A model generated the notes under the pieces. It made no database searches. It was given only the letters and a program-made list of their open reading frames with translations, and had not been told where the DNA came from. 64,000 nt of DNA. Source: Haloactinospora alba (GTDB lineage: Bacteria > Actinomycetota > Actinomycetes > Streptosporangiales > Streptosporangiaceae). The DNA is taken from assembly GCF_006717075.1 (NCBI RefSeq), contig NZ_VFQC01000001.1, forward strand, positions 3,147,501-3,211,500. Reading direction: 5' to 3'. Shown in pieces: positions 56,580 through 64,000 of this stretch. The first letter of the stretch is position 1. Each line of letters opens with the position of its first letter. A program made the position numbers and the translations under genes.

Positions 56580-56869
56580 TGTGCTTCCTCCTTCACGGGA
56601 AAGAGCCAGAGATGCGAAACGCTCCCGTGTCCCGGGGGCGCGTTGGGAACGCGCGGCATCCGGGAACGCGCGGACACGGGTGAACGGGCCGAAGAAGCCC
56701 GGAAGCGGCCGGCGGCCGAGCGCATCCGCCCCGTCCGCGTGGTCACTCTATCTTGCGCGGTAACGTCTGTCCCAAGAGGATCCGGAACGCAGGCTCGGTT
56801 TCCGCAGCGCTGCGCCCCGGGCCCGGCCAACGCTTCCGACACGTCCGGCACAGCCACGAAGGAGCCCCG

Positions 56870-57289
56870 GTGAGCAACGAGCAGCCCGAGTCCAACCCCA
56901 ACGGGCGACCATCCGCTACGGAGCGGGGCGGCCTGTGGGGCGTCTTCTTTTCCGCCGCCGGGTTGCTGCTTCCGCCGTTCGGAATCGTGCTGTCCCTGTT
57001 CGGCATCTTCCAGGGCCGGCGGGCGCGCCGCTCCGGACGGGAACGCAACGTTCCGGCCCCGGGCGCCGTGTTCAGCATGGTTCTCGGCTGGATCGGCGTC
57101 ACGTTCTCGGCTTTCGCGATCGCCGGGTGGGCCGTGTTCTACGACGAGTACACCGCCTACCAGGCGTGCACGCAGCGGGCGCACACGGTCAGTTCCCAGG
57201 AGCAGTGCGACGAGAGCTTCCGCCAGGCCGTTGCCGAACGCGCCGGCCTTCCCGAGGAACAGGTCCCCGCTCTGGACGGCGTCGTCTGA
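56870..57289 (+). CDS. DUF4190-like small membrane protein
   Basis: A 139-residue protein with two helices (GVFFSAAGLLLPPFGIVLSLFGIF; APGAVFSMVLGWIGVTFSAFAIAGWAVFY) separated by a short basic loop (RRARRSGRERN), as in DUF4190-like proteins, and a cytoplasmic or external tail with two cysteines. AAGGAG lies before GTG 56870. Function unknown. Confidence 0.75.
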   Translation: MSNEQPESNPNGRPSATERGGLWGVFFSAAGLLLPPFGIVLSLFGIFQGRRARRSGRERNVPAPGAVFSMVLGWIGVTFSAFAIAGWAVFYDEYTAYQACTQRAHTVSSQEQCDESFRQAVAERAGLPEEQVPALDGVV

Positions 57290-57298
57290 CGAGCGCTC

Positions 57299-58894
57299 TC
57301 ACCGCTGGGTGCCGTCCTCGGCGCCGGCCTCGTAGGTGATCCCGAACAGGTCGTCCTCCGCGCCGTCGCGGTCGTCGCCCGCGTCCCGGTCCCGTCGGAA
57401 CCTCAGCCGCGGCACCCGCAACCTCCCCAGCCACGCGCGGCGCCGTGTCCCCTCCCCGGCCCGGGGCGCCCCGGTCTCCTCCTTCGGTTGGTCCGCGTCG
57501 GCGGGCGCCTCCCCGGCCGGTTCGGGCTCCGCCGTGGCAGGCACCGGCCGCGCGTCCTGAGCATCGGCGGTCGTGTCCGCCGCCTCCGCCGCGCCGGCCG
57601 GCGTACGGCGCGTCCTCGGCCGGACGGGGCGGAACCGCCACCAGGTGGCCACCCACACCGCCACGGCCGCGGCCGCACCCACCTCGGCCGCCGCGGCGAG
57701 TCCCACCTGCCACGCCGACGGGCCGATCGCGGCCAACCGCTGGCCCCCCAGCGATCCTCCGGCCACACCCGCCAGCACCGCGCACATCATCCCTGTCGTG
57801 GCACCAGTGGCCAGGCCCCACAACGGTGAGGTCCCCGCCACCACCTCCGGGGCGCTGCGCTGGGCGAGCGTCCCGCCGACGGCACCGGCGACGAACGGTC
57901 CCGCCACGGCCGCCAACGACACCACCGGAGCGGGGCCGTTGTCGGGCAGGGCCGCCAGCATCGGGAACATGGGCAGCTCACCCACCGACACGCCACTCGG
58001 CGCCACAGCCGTGTCGGTGCCCATCGTGAACCCCGGACCGGTCGCGTACGACAGGCCGAACACCACCGCGTTCGGCAGGTAGAGAAGCTGGGCCAGTACC
58101 AGCAGCGTCCCCCCGACGGCGCCCGGCGCCAGTTCCCCGGTGATGTCCGCGGCCTCGGGAGCGCCCGCGGCGAGGCCGGCCCCGAAGAGGAGCAGGCCCA
58201 CCGCCAGCAGCGTCGCGGTGGATCCGAGCGTGCCGACGAGAAGCGGGCGGTACCGGTCCGGAATCTGCGCCAGCAGCCTCCGGCGCGGGATGCGGTTGTC
58301 CTTCATCAGCTGCCGCAGCGCGCCCAGCCCTCCGGCCACGAACGCCAGCGCGAAACCGGCGACGAGTGCCTGCAGCAGGCTGGGGCGCATGCTCTCGGTC
58401 CGCACCGCGAGCGCCAGTGTCCCGCAGATCGCCGCGTAGGGCCCGGAGATCGCCACCGCCGCGCGGAACATGTGACGCAGCCGGGGGAGGTCGCAGGTGC
58501 GCGCCAGCCACCGGCCCGCGCGAAACAGCAGCAGCCCCGGCAGCACCAGCAGCCCGAGCGGCAGCAGGGAGACGCTTCCGCCGGGTATGCCGACCCCCAC
58601 GAGGTGGCCGACCAGCCACGCCTGCACCGCGGTGCGCAACACGTCGAGGATGTCCTCACCGATCGTGCCGTGCGGGGCGGCGACCCAGCCGAGCACGGTG
58701 AAGGTGGTCAGTACCGCCAGGCCGACACCGGCCGCCGAGGCGGCCGCGAACCCTCCGGCGGTGTACAGGGGGCGGGAGTCGCCGCCGGCCGCCGGGGTCG
58801 CTGCCCGGTCGGCGCGGCCGGTGGTTCTGTCACCGTGGCCCGCCTTCGAACCGCGGGTCGTGGACTGTCGTGGGGGCGCGCTCACCCGACCCAT
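57299..58894 (-). CDS. DUF6350 multi-pass membrane protein
   Basis: A 531-residue protein with about ten hydrophobic helices between residues 45 and 400 and a charged C-terminal tail rich in Asp/Glu/Arg (150 residues). The order sucC-sucD-DUF6350-purN-purH is a conserved actinobacterial neighbourhood. Function unknown. ATG 58894 is used; GTG 58885 is possible. Confidence 0.84.
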   Translation of the reverse strand: MGRVSAPPRQSTTRGSKAGHGDRTTGRADRAATPAAGGDSRPLYTAGGFAAASAAGVGLAVLTTFTVLGWVAAPHGTIGEDILDVLRTAVQAWLVGHLVGVGIPGGSVSLLPLGLLVLPGLLLFRAGRWLARTCDLPRLRHMFRAAVAISGPYAAICGTLALAVRTESMRPSLLQALVAGFALAFVAGGLGALRQLMKDNRIPRRRLLAQIPDRYRPLLVGTLGSTATLLAVGLLLFGAGLAAGAPEAADITGELAPGAVGGTLLVLAQLLYLPNAVVFGLSYATGPGFTMGTDTAVAPSGVSVGELPMFPMLAALPDNGPAPVVSLAAVAGPFVAGAVGGTLAQRSAPEVVAGTSPLWGLATGATTGMMCAVLAGVAGGSLGGQRLAAIGPSAWQVGLAAAAEVGAAAAVAVWVATWWRFRPVRPRTRRTPAGAAEAADTTADAQDARPVPATAEPEPAGEAPADADQPKEETGAPRAGEGTRRRAWLGRLRVPRLRFRRDRDAGDDRDGAEDDLFGITYEAGAEDGTQR

Positions 58895-58974
58895 GCTGCC
58901 ATCCCCGCCACACCACCGCCCCGCGCACTCCCGGGCGTGTCGCGGCCGCGGCGTTGGGGGATCGGACACACGAC

Positions 58975-59009
58975 GGCCCCGTCCGCCGGGGACACGGCTG
59001 GACGGGGCC
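58975..59009 (-). terminator. stem-loop after sucD
   Basis: GGCCCCGTCC pairs with GGACGGGGCC over a 15-base loop, 27 bases beyond the sucD stop. Confidence 0.7.
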
Positions 59010-59035
59010 GGTAGCGTCAGCCAGGCGTTACGCGG

Positions 59036-59914
59036 TCAGAACAGGCCACGAGCGAGCTTGGCCGTCTCGCTGGGGGTCTTGCCGACCTTGACGCCGACCG
59101 CCTCCAGCGCCTCCTTCTTCGCGGAGGCGGTGCCGGCGGAACCGGAGACGATGGCGCCGGCGTGGCCCATGGTCTTGCCCTCCGGCGCCGTGAACCCGGC
59201 GACGTAACCAACGACGGGCTTGGACACGTTGTCCTTGATGAACTCGGCGGCGCGCTCCTCGGCGTCCCCGCCGATCTCCCCGATCATCACGATGGCGTCG
59301 GTGTCCGGGTCGGCCTCGAACGCCTCCAGCGCGTCGATGTGCGTGGTCCCGATGATCGGGTCGCCGCCGATCCCCACGCAGGTGGAGAACCCGATGTCCC
59401 GCAGCTCGTACATCATCTGGTACGTCAGCGTCCCGGACTTCGACACCAGACCGATCCGCCCCGGCTCGGTGATGTCGGAGGGGATGATGCCGGCGTTGGA
59501 CCCGCCCGGCGTGATGACGCCGGGGCAGTTCGGGCCGACGACACGGGTCCGGTTGCCCTGCGACTGCGCGTAGGCCCAGAACGCCGCCGTGTCGTGCACC
59601 GGGATGCCCTCGGTGATCACCACGGCCAGCCCGATACCGGCGTCGACGGCCTCGATCACGGCGTCCTTGCTGAACTTCGGCGGGACGAAGATCACGGTGA
59701 CGTCCGCGCCGGTCTGCTCCATACCGTCGGCCACGGAAGCGAAGACCGGAACCTGGGTGCCGTCGAAGTCCACGCTCTGCCCGGCCTTGCGGGGGTTGAC
59801 CCCGCCCACGATCTGGGTGCCGGAGGCCAGCATGCGGCGGGTGTGCTTGGTGCCCTCAGAGCCGGTCATGCCCTGCACCAGCACCTTGCTGTCCTTGGTC
59901 AGAAAAATAGCCAT
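59036..59914 (-). CDS. sucD: succinyl-CoA synthetase alpha subunit
   Basis: A 292-residue alpha subunit. CoA-binding fold at residues 1-125 ([31 protein letters not shown]) and the active-site His near residue 245 in [12 protein letters not shown]. It forms succinate and ATP/GTP from succinyl-CoA with SucC. ATG 59914 lies 22 bases after the sucC stop. Confidence 0.97.
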   Translation of the reverse strand: MAIFLTKDSKVLVQGMTGSEGTKHTRRMLASGTQIVGGVNPRKAGQSVDFDGTQVPVFASVADGMEQTGADVTVIFVPPKFSKDAVIEAVDAGIGLAVVITEGIPVHDTAAFWAYAQSQGNRTRVVGPNCPGVITPGGSNAGIIPSDITEPGRIGLVSKSGTLTYQMMYELRDIGFSTCVGIGGDPIIGTTHIDALEAFEADPDTDAIVMIGEIGGDAEERAAEFIKDNVSKPVVGYVAGFTAPEGKTMGHAGAIVSGSAGTASAKKEALEAVGVKVGKTPSETAKLARGLF

Positions 59915-59936
59915 TGTCGCTGCTCGCTCTTCGCTT

Positions 59937-61118
59937 CTACTTCGCGGCCAGCTCGGCAGCCTGGGCGGCGGCGCCGTCCATGGTGTCCAGTTGGCGCACG
60001 GCCGGATGGTTGCGGTCGTTGAGGATCTTGCGCCCGAGCTCGGCGTTGTTCCCGTCCAGGCGCACCACCAGCGGCTTGCTGACGTCGTCGCCGCGGCTCT
60101 CCAGCAGCTCCAGCGCCTGCACGATGCCGTTGGCCACCGCGTCGCAGGCGGTGATGCCGCCGAAGACGTTCACGAAGACGCTGCGCACGTCGGAGTCACC
60201 GAGGATGATCTCCAGACCGTTGGCCATCACCTCGGCGGAGGCGCCACCACCGATGTCCAGGAAGTTGGCCGGTTTCGCCCCGCCGCGGCTCTCTCCGGCG
60301 TAGGCCACCACGTCCAGGGTGGACATGACCAGGCCGGCGCCGTTGCCGATGATGCCGACCTCACCGTCCAGCTTGACGTAGTTGAGGCCCTTCTCCTTGG
60401 CGGCCACCTCGAGGGGGTCGCCCTCGGCCGCGACCTTGCGGCTCTCCAGGTCCTGGCGGAAGGCGGCGTTCTCGTCCAGCGTGACCTTGGCGTCCAGCGC
60501 CACCACGCGGCCGTCCCCCGTCAGGATCAGCGGGTTGACCTCGACCAGGGTGGCGTCAGCGCCGACGAACACGTCCCACAGCTTGGTGATGAGCTCGACG
60601 GCGCCGGCGGCGGCCTGTTCGGGGAGCTTGCCGCGCCGCACGATGTCCGCGGCCACCTCGGCCGGGGCGCCCTTCAGGGCGTCGATCTCCACCTTGGCGA
60701 CGGCGTCCGGGTTGGAAGCCGCGACCTCCTCGATCTCCACCCCGCCCTCTGCGGAGCAGATGGACAGGAACGTCCGGTTGGCGCGGTCGAGCAGGAAGGA
60801 GAAGTAGTACTCCTCCTCGATCGCGCTGGCTTCCTCCACCAGCACGCGGTGCACGGTGTGTCCCTTGATGTCCATGCCCAGGATCTCCTCGGCCTTCGCC
60901 TGAGCGTCCTGGGCGTCGTCGGCCACTTTGACGCCGCCGGCCTTACCCCGGCCGCCGGCCTTGACCTGCGCCTTGACGACAACGCGGGAAGTGCCCGCCG
61001 CCGCGAATTCCTCGGCGATAGCACGCGCCTCTTGCGGCGTGCTCGCCACCTTTCCCTGGGGTACGGGGACCCCATACTCCGCGAAGAGTTCCTTCGCCTG
61101 GTATTCGAACAGGTCCAC
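59937..61118 (-). CDS. sucC: succinyl-CoA synthetase beta subunit
   Basis: A 393-residue ADP-forming-type beta subunit. ATP-grasp N-terminal part ([40 protein letters not shown]), [20 protein letters not shown] for Mg, and the CoA-ligase portion with [21 protein letters not shown]. First gene of the sucCD operon. Confidence 0.97.
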   Translation of the reverse strand: MDLFEYQAKELFAEYGVPVPQGKVASTPQEARAIAEEFAAAGTSRVVVKAQVKAGGRGKAGGVKVADDAQDAQAKAEEILGMDIKGHTVHRVLVEEASAIEEEYYFSFLLDRANRTFLSICSAEGGVEIEEVAASNPDAVAKVEIDALKGAPAEVAADIVRRGKLPEQAAAGAVELITKLWDVFVGADATLVEVNPLILTGDGRVVALDAKVTLDENAAFRQDLESRKVAAEGDPLEVAAKEKGLNYVKLDGEVGIIGNGAGLVMSTLDVVAYAGESRGGAKPANFLDIGGGASAEVMANGLEIILGDSDVRSVFVNVFGGITACDAVANGIVQALELLESRGDDVSKPLVVRLDGNNAELGRKILNDRNHPAVRQLDTMDGAAAQAAELAAK

Positions 61119-61479
61119 GAGGGTCCGTCCTTGTAACTCGCTGGCTGCAGTAAATTGCGGAGGTCGTGTCAGTCAACCGGCGGAACCTTCGTGAGGTCGG
61201 CCGCGTTGGAAGATACGAGGAACGCTGTTTAAGCCATCCGCACCAGGGGAAGCTTAGCTCTCCTCGCCGTTCACCTCTGACACTGGCCCCGCACCACTCG
61301 GCGTGTTGTGGCCGGGAACACGGCGCCGCACCGCCGCCCACGGGCAGCAGCTCTGGGAAAACGTGTGACGACTCACACCGCGCTTCACACTCGTAACCGG
61401 CATGTTCCCACCGAGCCGACCCGCGTAACGCGCGGCCGCGCCCCGGCGCGCCGACCACCAGCGGCCGCCCGGACTCCCG
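61119..61479. other. intergenic region upstream of sucC
   Basis: About 360 bases between the sucC start and MITE copy B. No gene is supported. It contains an AT-rich patch near 61210-61260 (GGAAGCTTAGCTC) that may hold the sucC promoter. Confidence 0.4.
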
Positions 61480-61641
61480 GGGCCTGTGCGGCGGACGCTG
61501 TTCGTCGCGAGCGGCGCCTCCGGTGCCGCCCGGCACGGCCGGCCAGGGAGGCGGAGCGGACCCTCCGGCGGCCGGCGGGAACGCCGCCGGGCGGTGTGCC
61601 GGGGGCGACACGCACCAGGACAAGCGTTCGGAAACAGGGCC
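61480..61641. mobile_element. MITE-like element, copy B
   Basis: A 162-base element aligning with the reverse complement of 52267-52429 across almost its full length (shared runs such as GCTGTTCGTCGCGAGCGGCG and GAGGCGGAGCGGACCCTCCG). Right end CAGGGCC is followed by TA. The left end (GGGCCTGTG) is more decayed and lacks a TA flank. Its last base forms, with the TA, the stop codon of the B12-binding protein gene. Confidence 0.78.
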
Positions 61642-62057
61642 TAACCGACAGCGGAGGCCGGCCGGATGTTCTCCCGCACCCACGTGGCGATCTCCGAGGT
61701 GGCCGACCCGGGGGTGAACACCTTCGCCACTCCCAGACGCTCCAGCTCGGGAATGTCCTCGTCGGGGATGATCCCCCCGCCGAACACCCGGATGTCCTCG
61801 GCGCCGTTCTCCCAGAGGAGCTCCATCACGCGGGAGAAGATCGTCATGTGCGCCCCGGAGAGCACCGACAGGCCGATCGCGTCCGCGTCCTCCTGCAGCG
61901 CGGCGTCCACGATCATCTCCGGTGTCTGGCGCAGCCCCGCGTACACCACCTCCACACCGGCGTCGCGCAGTGTGCGAGCGACGATCTTCACACCGCGGTC
62001 GTGTCCGTCCAGACCCGGTTTGGCGATGACAACCCGTACCGCTGACGACGTGCCCAT
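61641..62057 (-). CDS. cobalamin B12-binding domain protein (mutase small-subunit-like)
   Basis: A 138-residue single-domain protein with the cobalamin motif DGHDRG (residues 18-23), [14 protein letters not shown] (SxL motif) and [11 protein letters not shown] (GG motif), as in the B12 domain of methylmalonyl-CoA mutase. A large catalytic subunit is not in the window. AAAGGGACC precedes ATG 62057. The stop codon TAG is completed by the first base of MITE copy B, so the extreme C-terminus was probably altered by the insertion. Confidence 0.9.
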   Translation of the reverse strand: MGTSSAVRVVIAKPGLDGHDRGVKIVARTLRDAGVEVVYAGLRQTPEMIVDAALQEDADAIGLSVLSGAHMTIFSRVMELLWENGAEDIRVFGGGIIPDEDIPELERLGVAKVFTPGSATSEIATWVRENIRPASAVG

Positions 62058-62189
62058 GTTCGGTCCCTTTCCCGACGTGGTGCCGCTTCACCCTCGTTCG
62101 TCCGGCGACGCACGGCTTCCCGCCCTACGTGAGCAGCGTAACGTACGTCACTACGCGATGAACGGTTCGGGTGCGGGTAGACCCGGGGC

Positions 62190-62477
62190 ATGGCCAGTGA
62201 TCTGGATCGACTGACAACGGAGGAGCTCCGGGATCGCGCTGTCGCGCTCGCGCGCCACCGGTGGGACGTGCGGTTCTTCTGGAGGCTGCTCACCTACCTG
62301 CCCGCCGCCGAGGCCGGGGCCGGCAGGCTCGAGGCCAGCGACGCCACCGTGGCCCAGGCCTCCGGCCTGTTCCACGAGGCCCTCGCCTCGGAGGACGACC
62401 CGCAGGTGCAGGAGGCGCTGCGGCCGCTCTACATCGACTACCTGTCCAACTACGAGGAGGGGGAGGCGGCGGGGTGA
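62190..62477 (+). CDS. small conserved actinobacterial protein
   Basis: A 95-residue, all-helical acidic protein (LTTEELRDRAVALARHRWDVRFFWRLLTYLPAAEA ...). Unknown function. ATG 62190 is 17 bases upstream of no strong ribosome site; the frame is nevertheless compact and terminates cleanly. Confidence 0.65.
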   Translation: MASDLDRLTTEELRDRAVALARHRWDVRFFWRLLTYLPAAEAGAGRLEASDATVAQASGLFHEALASEDDPQVQEALRPLYIDYLSNYEEGEAAG

Positions 62478-62563
62478 ACCGGGCGCTCCGGGGCACCCGC
62501 CCCGCCACCCCCATGTCCGAAATCCGCTAGCCTCCGCGGGTGAGAGCGGGCGAGAATGGCAGT

Positions 62564-64000
62564 GTGCCCGCAGACGACCACCGCTACCACGCGGTACGCA
62601 GCAGTGATCCCCGCTTCGACGGGGTGTTCTACGTGGGTGTGCGCAGCACCGGCATCTACTGCCGTCCCAGTTGTCCGGCGATCACTCCGAAACGGCGCAA
62701 CACGGCGTTCTTCCCGTCCGCCGCGGCGGCGCAGAACGCGGGGTTCCGCGCCTGCAAACGCTGCCGTCCGGACGCCGCTCCGGGATCGCCGGAATGGAAC
62801 ATCCGCGCCGACACTGTGGGCCGGGCGATGCGCATGATCGCCGACGGGACGGTGGACCGGGACGGAGTCACCGGCCTGGCCTCCTCCCTGGGCTACAGTC
62901 AGCGCCAGCTGCAGCGGCTGCTCACCGCCGAGCTCGGTGCCGGCCCGCTCGCGCTCGCGCGGGCCCAGCGCGCGCAGACGGCACGTGTGCTGGTGGAGAC
63001 CACACCGCTGAGCATGTCCGACATCGCCTTCGCCTCGGGCTTCTCCAGCATCCGGCAGTTCAACGACACGATGCGGGCGGTCTTCGCCCTCTCCCCCACT
63101 GGCCTGCGGGCGCGTTCCTCCCGCTGGAGGACGGCCGGCCACCCGAACGGTGTCACCCTCCGGCTGGCCTACCGGGAACCGTTCGACGCGCGCCAGGTGT
63201 TCGGTTTCCTCGCCGCCCGCGCGGTTCCCGGCGTGGAGGAGGTGGACGGGAACGGGACGTACCGGCGTGTCCTGCGGCTGCCGCACGGGACCGGAACCGT
63301 GGAGGTTCTCCCCCAGGCGGAGGGCGGGTTCCTGCAGTGCCGGGTGCGGTTGGAGGACCTGCGCGACCTCGGGGCCGCTGTCCAGCGGTGCCGCCGGATG
63401 CTGGACGCGGACACCGACCCGCGCGCCGTGTCCGAGGTGCTGCGGGAGGACCCGCTCCTCGCTCCCGTCGTGGCGCGGAGCCCCGGACTGCGTTCGCCCG
63501 GGCACCCGTGCGGGTCCGAGCTCGCGGTGTGGACGGTGCTCGCGCAGCGCTCCTCCCTGCCGGAGGCACGGACCGCCGCCGCGTGGGTCGCACGGCGCCA
63601 CGGCACACCGTTGACCGCTCCCGGCGGACTCACCCACGCCTTCCCCACGGCCGACACGCTGGCCGGAGCCTCCGCCGCGGACCTTCCCCTGCCGGAGCGG
63701 GCCCGGACGCTGCTGGACCTCTGTGCGGCTCTCGCGGACGGCAGTGTGGATCTCGGGCCGGGGGCCGACCGGGAGGAGAACATCTCCCGGCTGGCCGCGC
63801 TGCCCGGTGTCGGTCCGACCACGGCCGGATACGTCCGGATGCGCGCACTCGGAGACCCGGACGTGTTCCTCCCCGGAGACTCGGGCGTACGGCGTGGGCT
63901 GTCCCGGTTGGGAGTGCGACGCCCCCTGGGGAGCGCCGCACGCGCCTGGCGGCCGTGGCGCTCGTACGCCACACACCACCTCTGGGCCGCACAGGACCCA
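62564..64000 (+). CDS. Ada/AlkA fusion: methylation sensor and 3-methyladenine glycosylase II (partial)
   Basis: At least 479 residues, running off the window. An Ada-type zinc domain (cysteines in YCRPSCP and ACKRC, residues about 28-70), an AraC-type double HTH (GLASSLGYSQRQLQRLLTAELGAGPL ... IAFASGFSSIRQFNDTMRAVF), an AlkA N-terminal domain, and a HhH-GPD glycosylase (LAALPGVGPTTAGYVRMRALGDPDVFLPGD, catalytic Asp at the end). It would both sense alkylation and excise damaged bases. Start GTG 62564 fits the family; GTG 62540 is possible. Confidence 0.93.
   Translation, partial: MPADDHRYHAVRSSDPRFDGVFYVGVRSTGIYCRPSCPAITPKRRNTAFFPSAAAAQNAGFRACKRCRPDAAPGSPEWNIRADTVGRAMRMIADGTVDRDGVTGLASSLGYSQRQLQRLLTAELGAGPLALARAQRAQTARVLVETTPLSMSDIAFASGFSSIRQFNDTMRAVFALSPTGLRARSSRWRTAGHPNGVTLRLAYREPFDARQVFGFLAARAVPGVEEVDGNGTYRRVLRLPHGTGTVEVLPQAEGGFLQCRVRLEDLRDLGAAVQRCRRMLDADTDPRAVSEVLREDPLLAPVVARSPGLRSPGHPCGSELAVWTVLAQRSSLPEARTAAAWVARRHGTPLTAPGGLTHAFPTADTLAGASAADLPLPERARTLLDLCAALADGSVDLGPGADREENISRLAALPGVGPTTAGYVRMRALGDPDVFLPGDSGVRRGLSRLGVRRPLGSAARAWRPWRSYATHHLWAAQDP

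Overview
The window is high-GC actinobacterial chromosome. The gene content (DUF397/XRE pairs, DUF501, DUF3017 and DUF6350 proteins, LytR-CpsA-Psr protein, homodimeric-type NADP isocitrate dehydrogenase, reverse transsulfuration genes) and the frequent GTG/TTG starts point to Actinomycetota. A member of the Nocardiopsaceae or a close relative is my best guess, but this is inference from gene style, not from a marker gene. Most of the window is ordinary core metabolism; three stretches are accessory (about 12.2-20 kb, 34.7-41.3 kb and the two short mobile repeats near 52.3 and 61.5 kb).

Layout. 1-5.7 kb: a FIST sensor fragment, a MoxR/ChlI-like ATPase with its VWA partner, a GntR regulator and a small membrane protein. 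5.8-12.2 kb: cystathionine gamma-synthase, a hexapeptide acyltransferase and cystathionine beta-synthase on the minus strand, then an SGNH hydrolase, a thiolase and a DUF4287 protein on the plus strand. 12.4-20 kb: a lasso-peptide island. Precursor, cyclase, RRE protein, leader protease and an isoaspartyl-methyltransferase homologue run leftwards from 17.2 kb. A three-gene operon (small protein, DUF6879, XRE/DUF5753 regulator) runs rightwards. The two promoters share a palindromic operator, and the island is bracketed by two diverged direct-repeat sequences and decayed genes.

20-34.7 kb: Bax-inhibitor protein, proline catabolism (proline dehydrogenase, P5C dehydrogenase, PucR regulator), an atypical tRNA gene, type II NADH dehydrogenase with two Rex-like boxes upstream, Ppx/GppA, DUF501, FtsB/DivIC-like protein, enolase, a TauE exporter, LpdA-like flavoprotein and purine nucleoside phosphorylase. 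34.7-41.3 kb: an ArsR regulator, an orphan nine-repeat CRISPR array split by an IS5-type element, a three-gene operon with a BldC/MerR-like DNA-binding protein, an XRE regulator followed by three tandem DUF397 genes, a gene-poor stretch with an orphan IdeR/DtxR-like box, and a lipoprotein.

41.3-64 kb: PH-domain protein, adenosine deaminase, M20 amidohydrolase, YbdK-type ligase, YihY membrane protein, a galactokinase-like protein missing its catalytic motif, LCP protein, icd, DUF3017, FHA protein, folD-purH-purN, DUF6350, sucD-sucC, a B12-binding protein, and a window-truncated Ada/AlkA glycosylase. Two copies of a roughly 162-bp MITE-like element lie at 52.3 and 61.5 kb; one supplies the last base of a stop codon.

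The most promising system is the lasso cluster. Its PIMT-like enzyme and the Asp6-Ser7 dyad in the predicted ring suggest an isoaspartate/aspartimide-bearing lasso peptide, apparently controlled from the same palindromes as the adjacent XRE operon.
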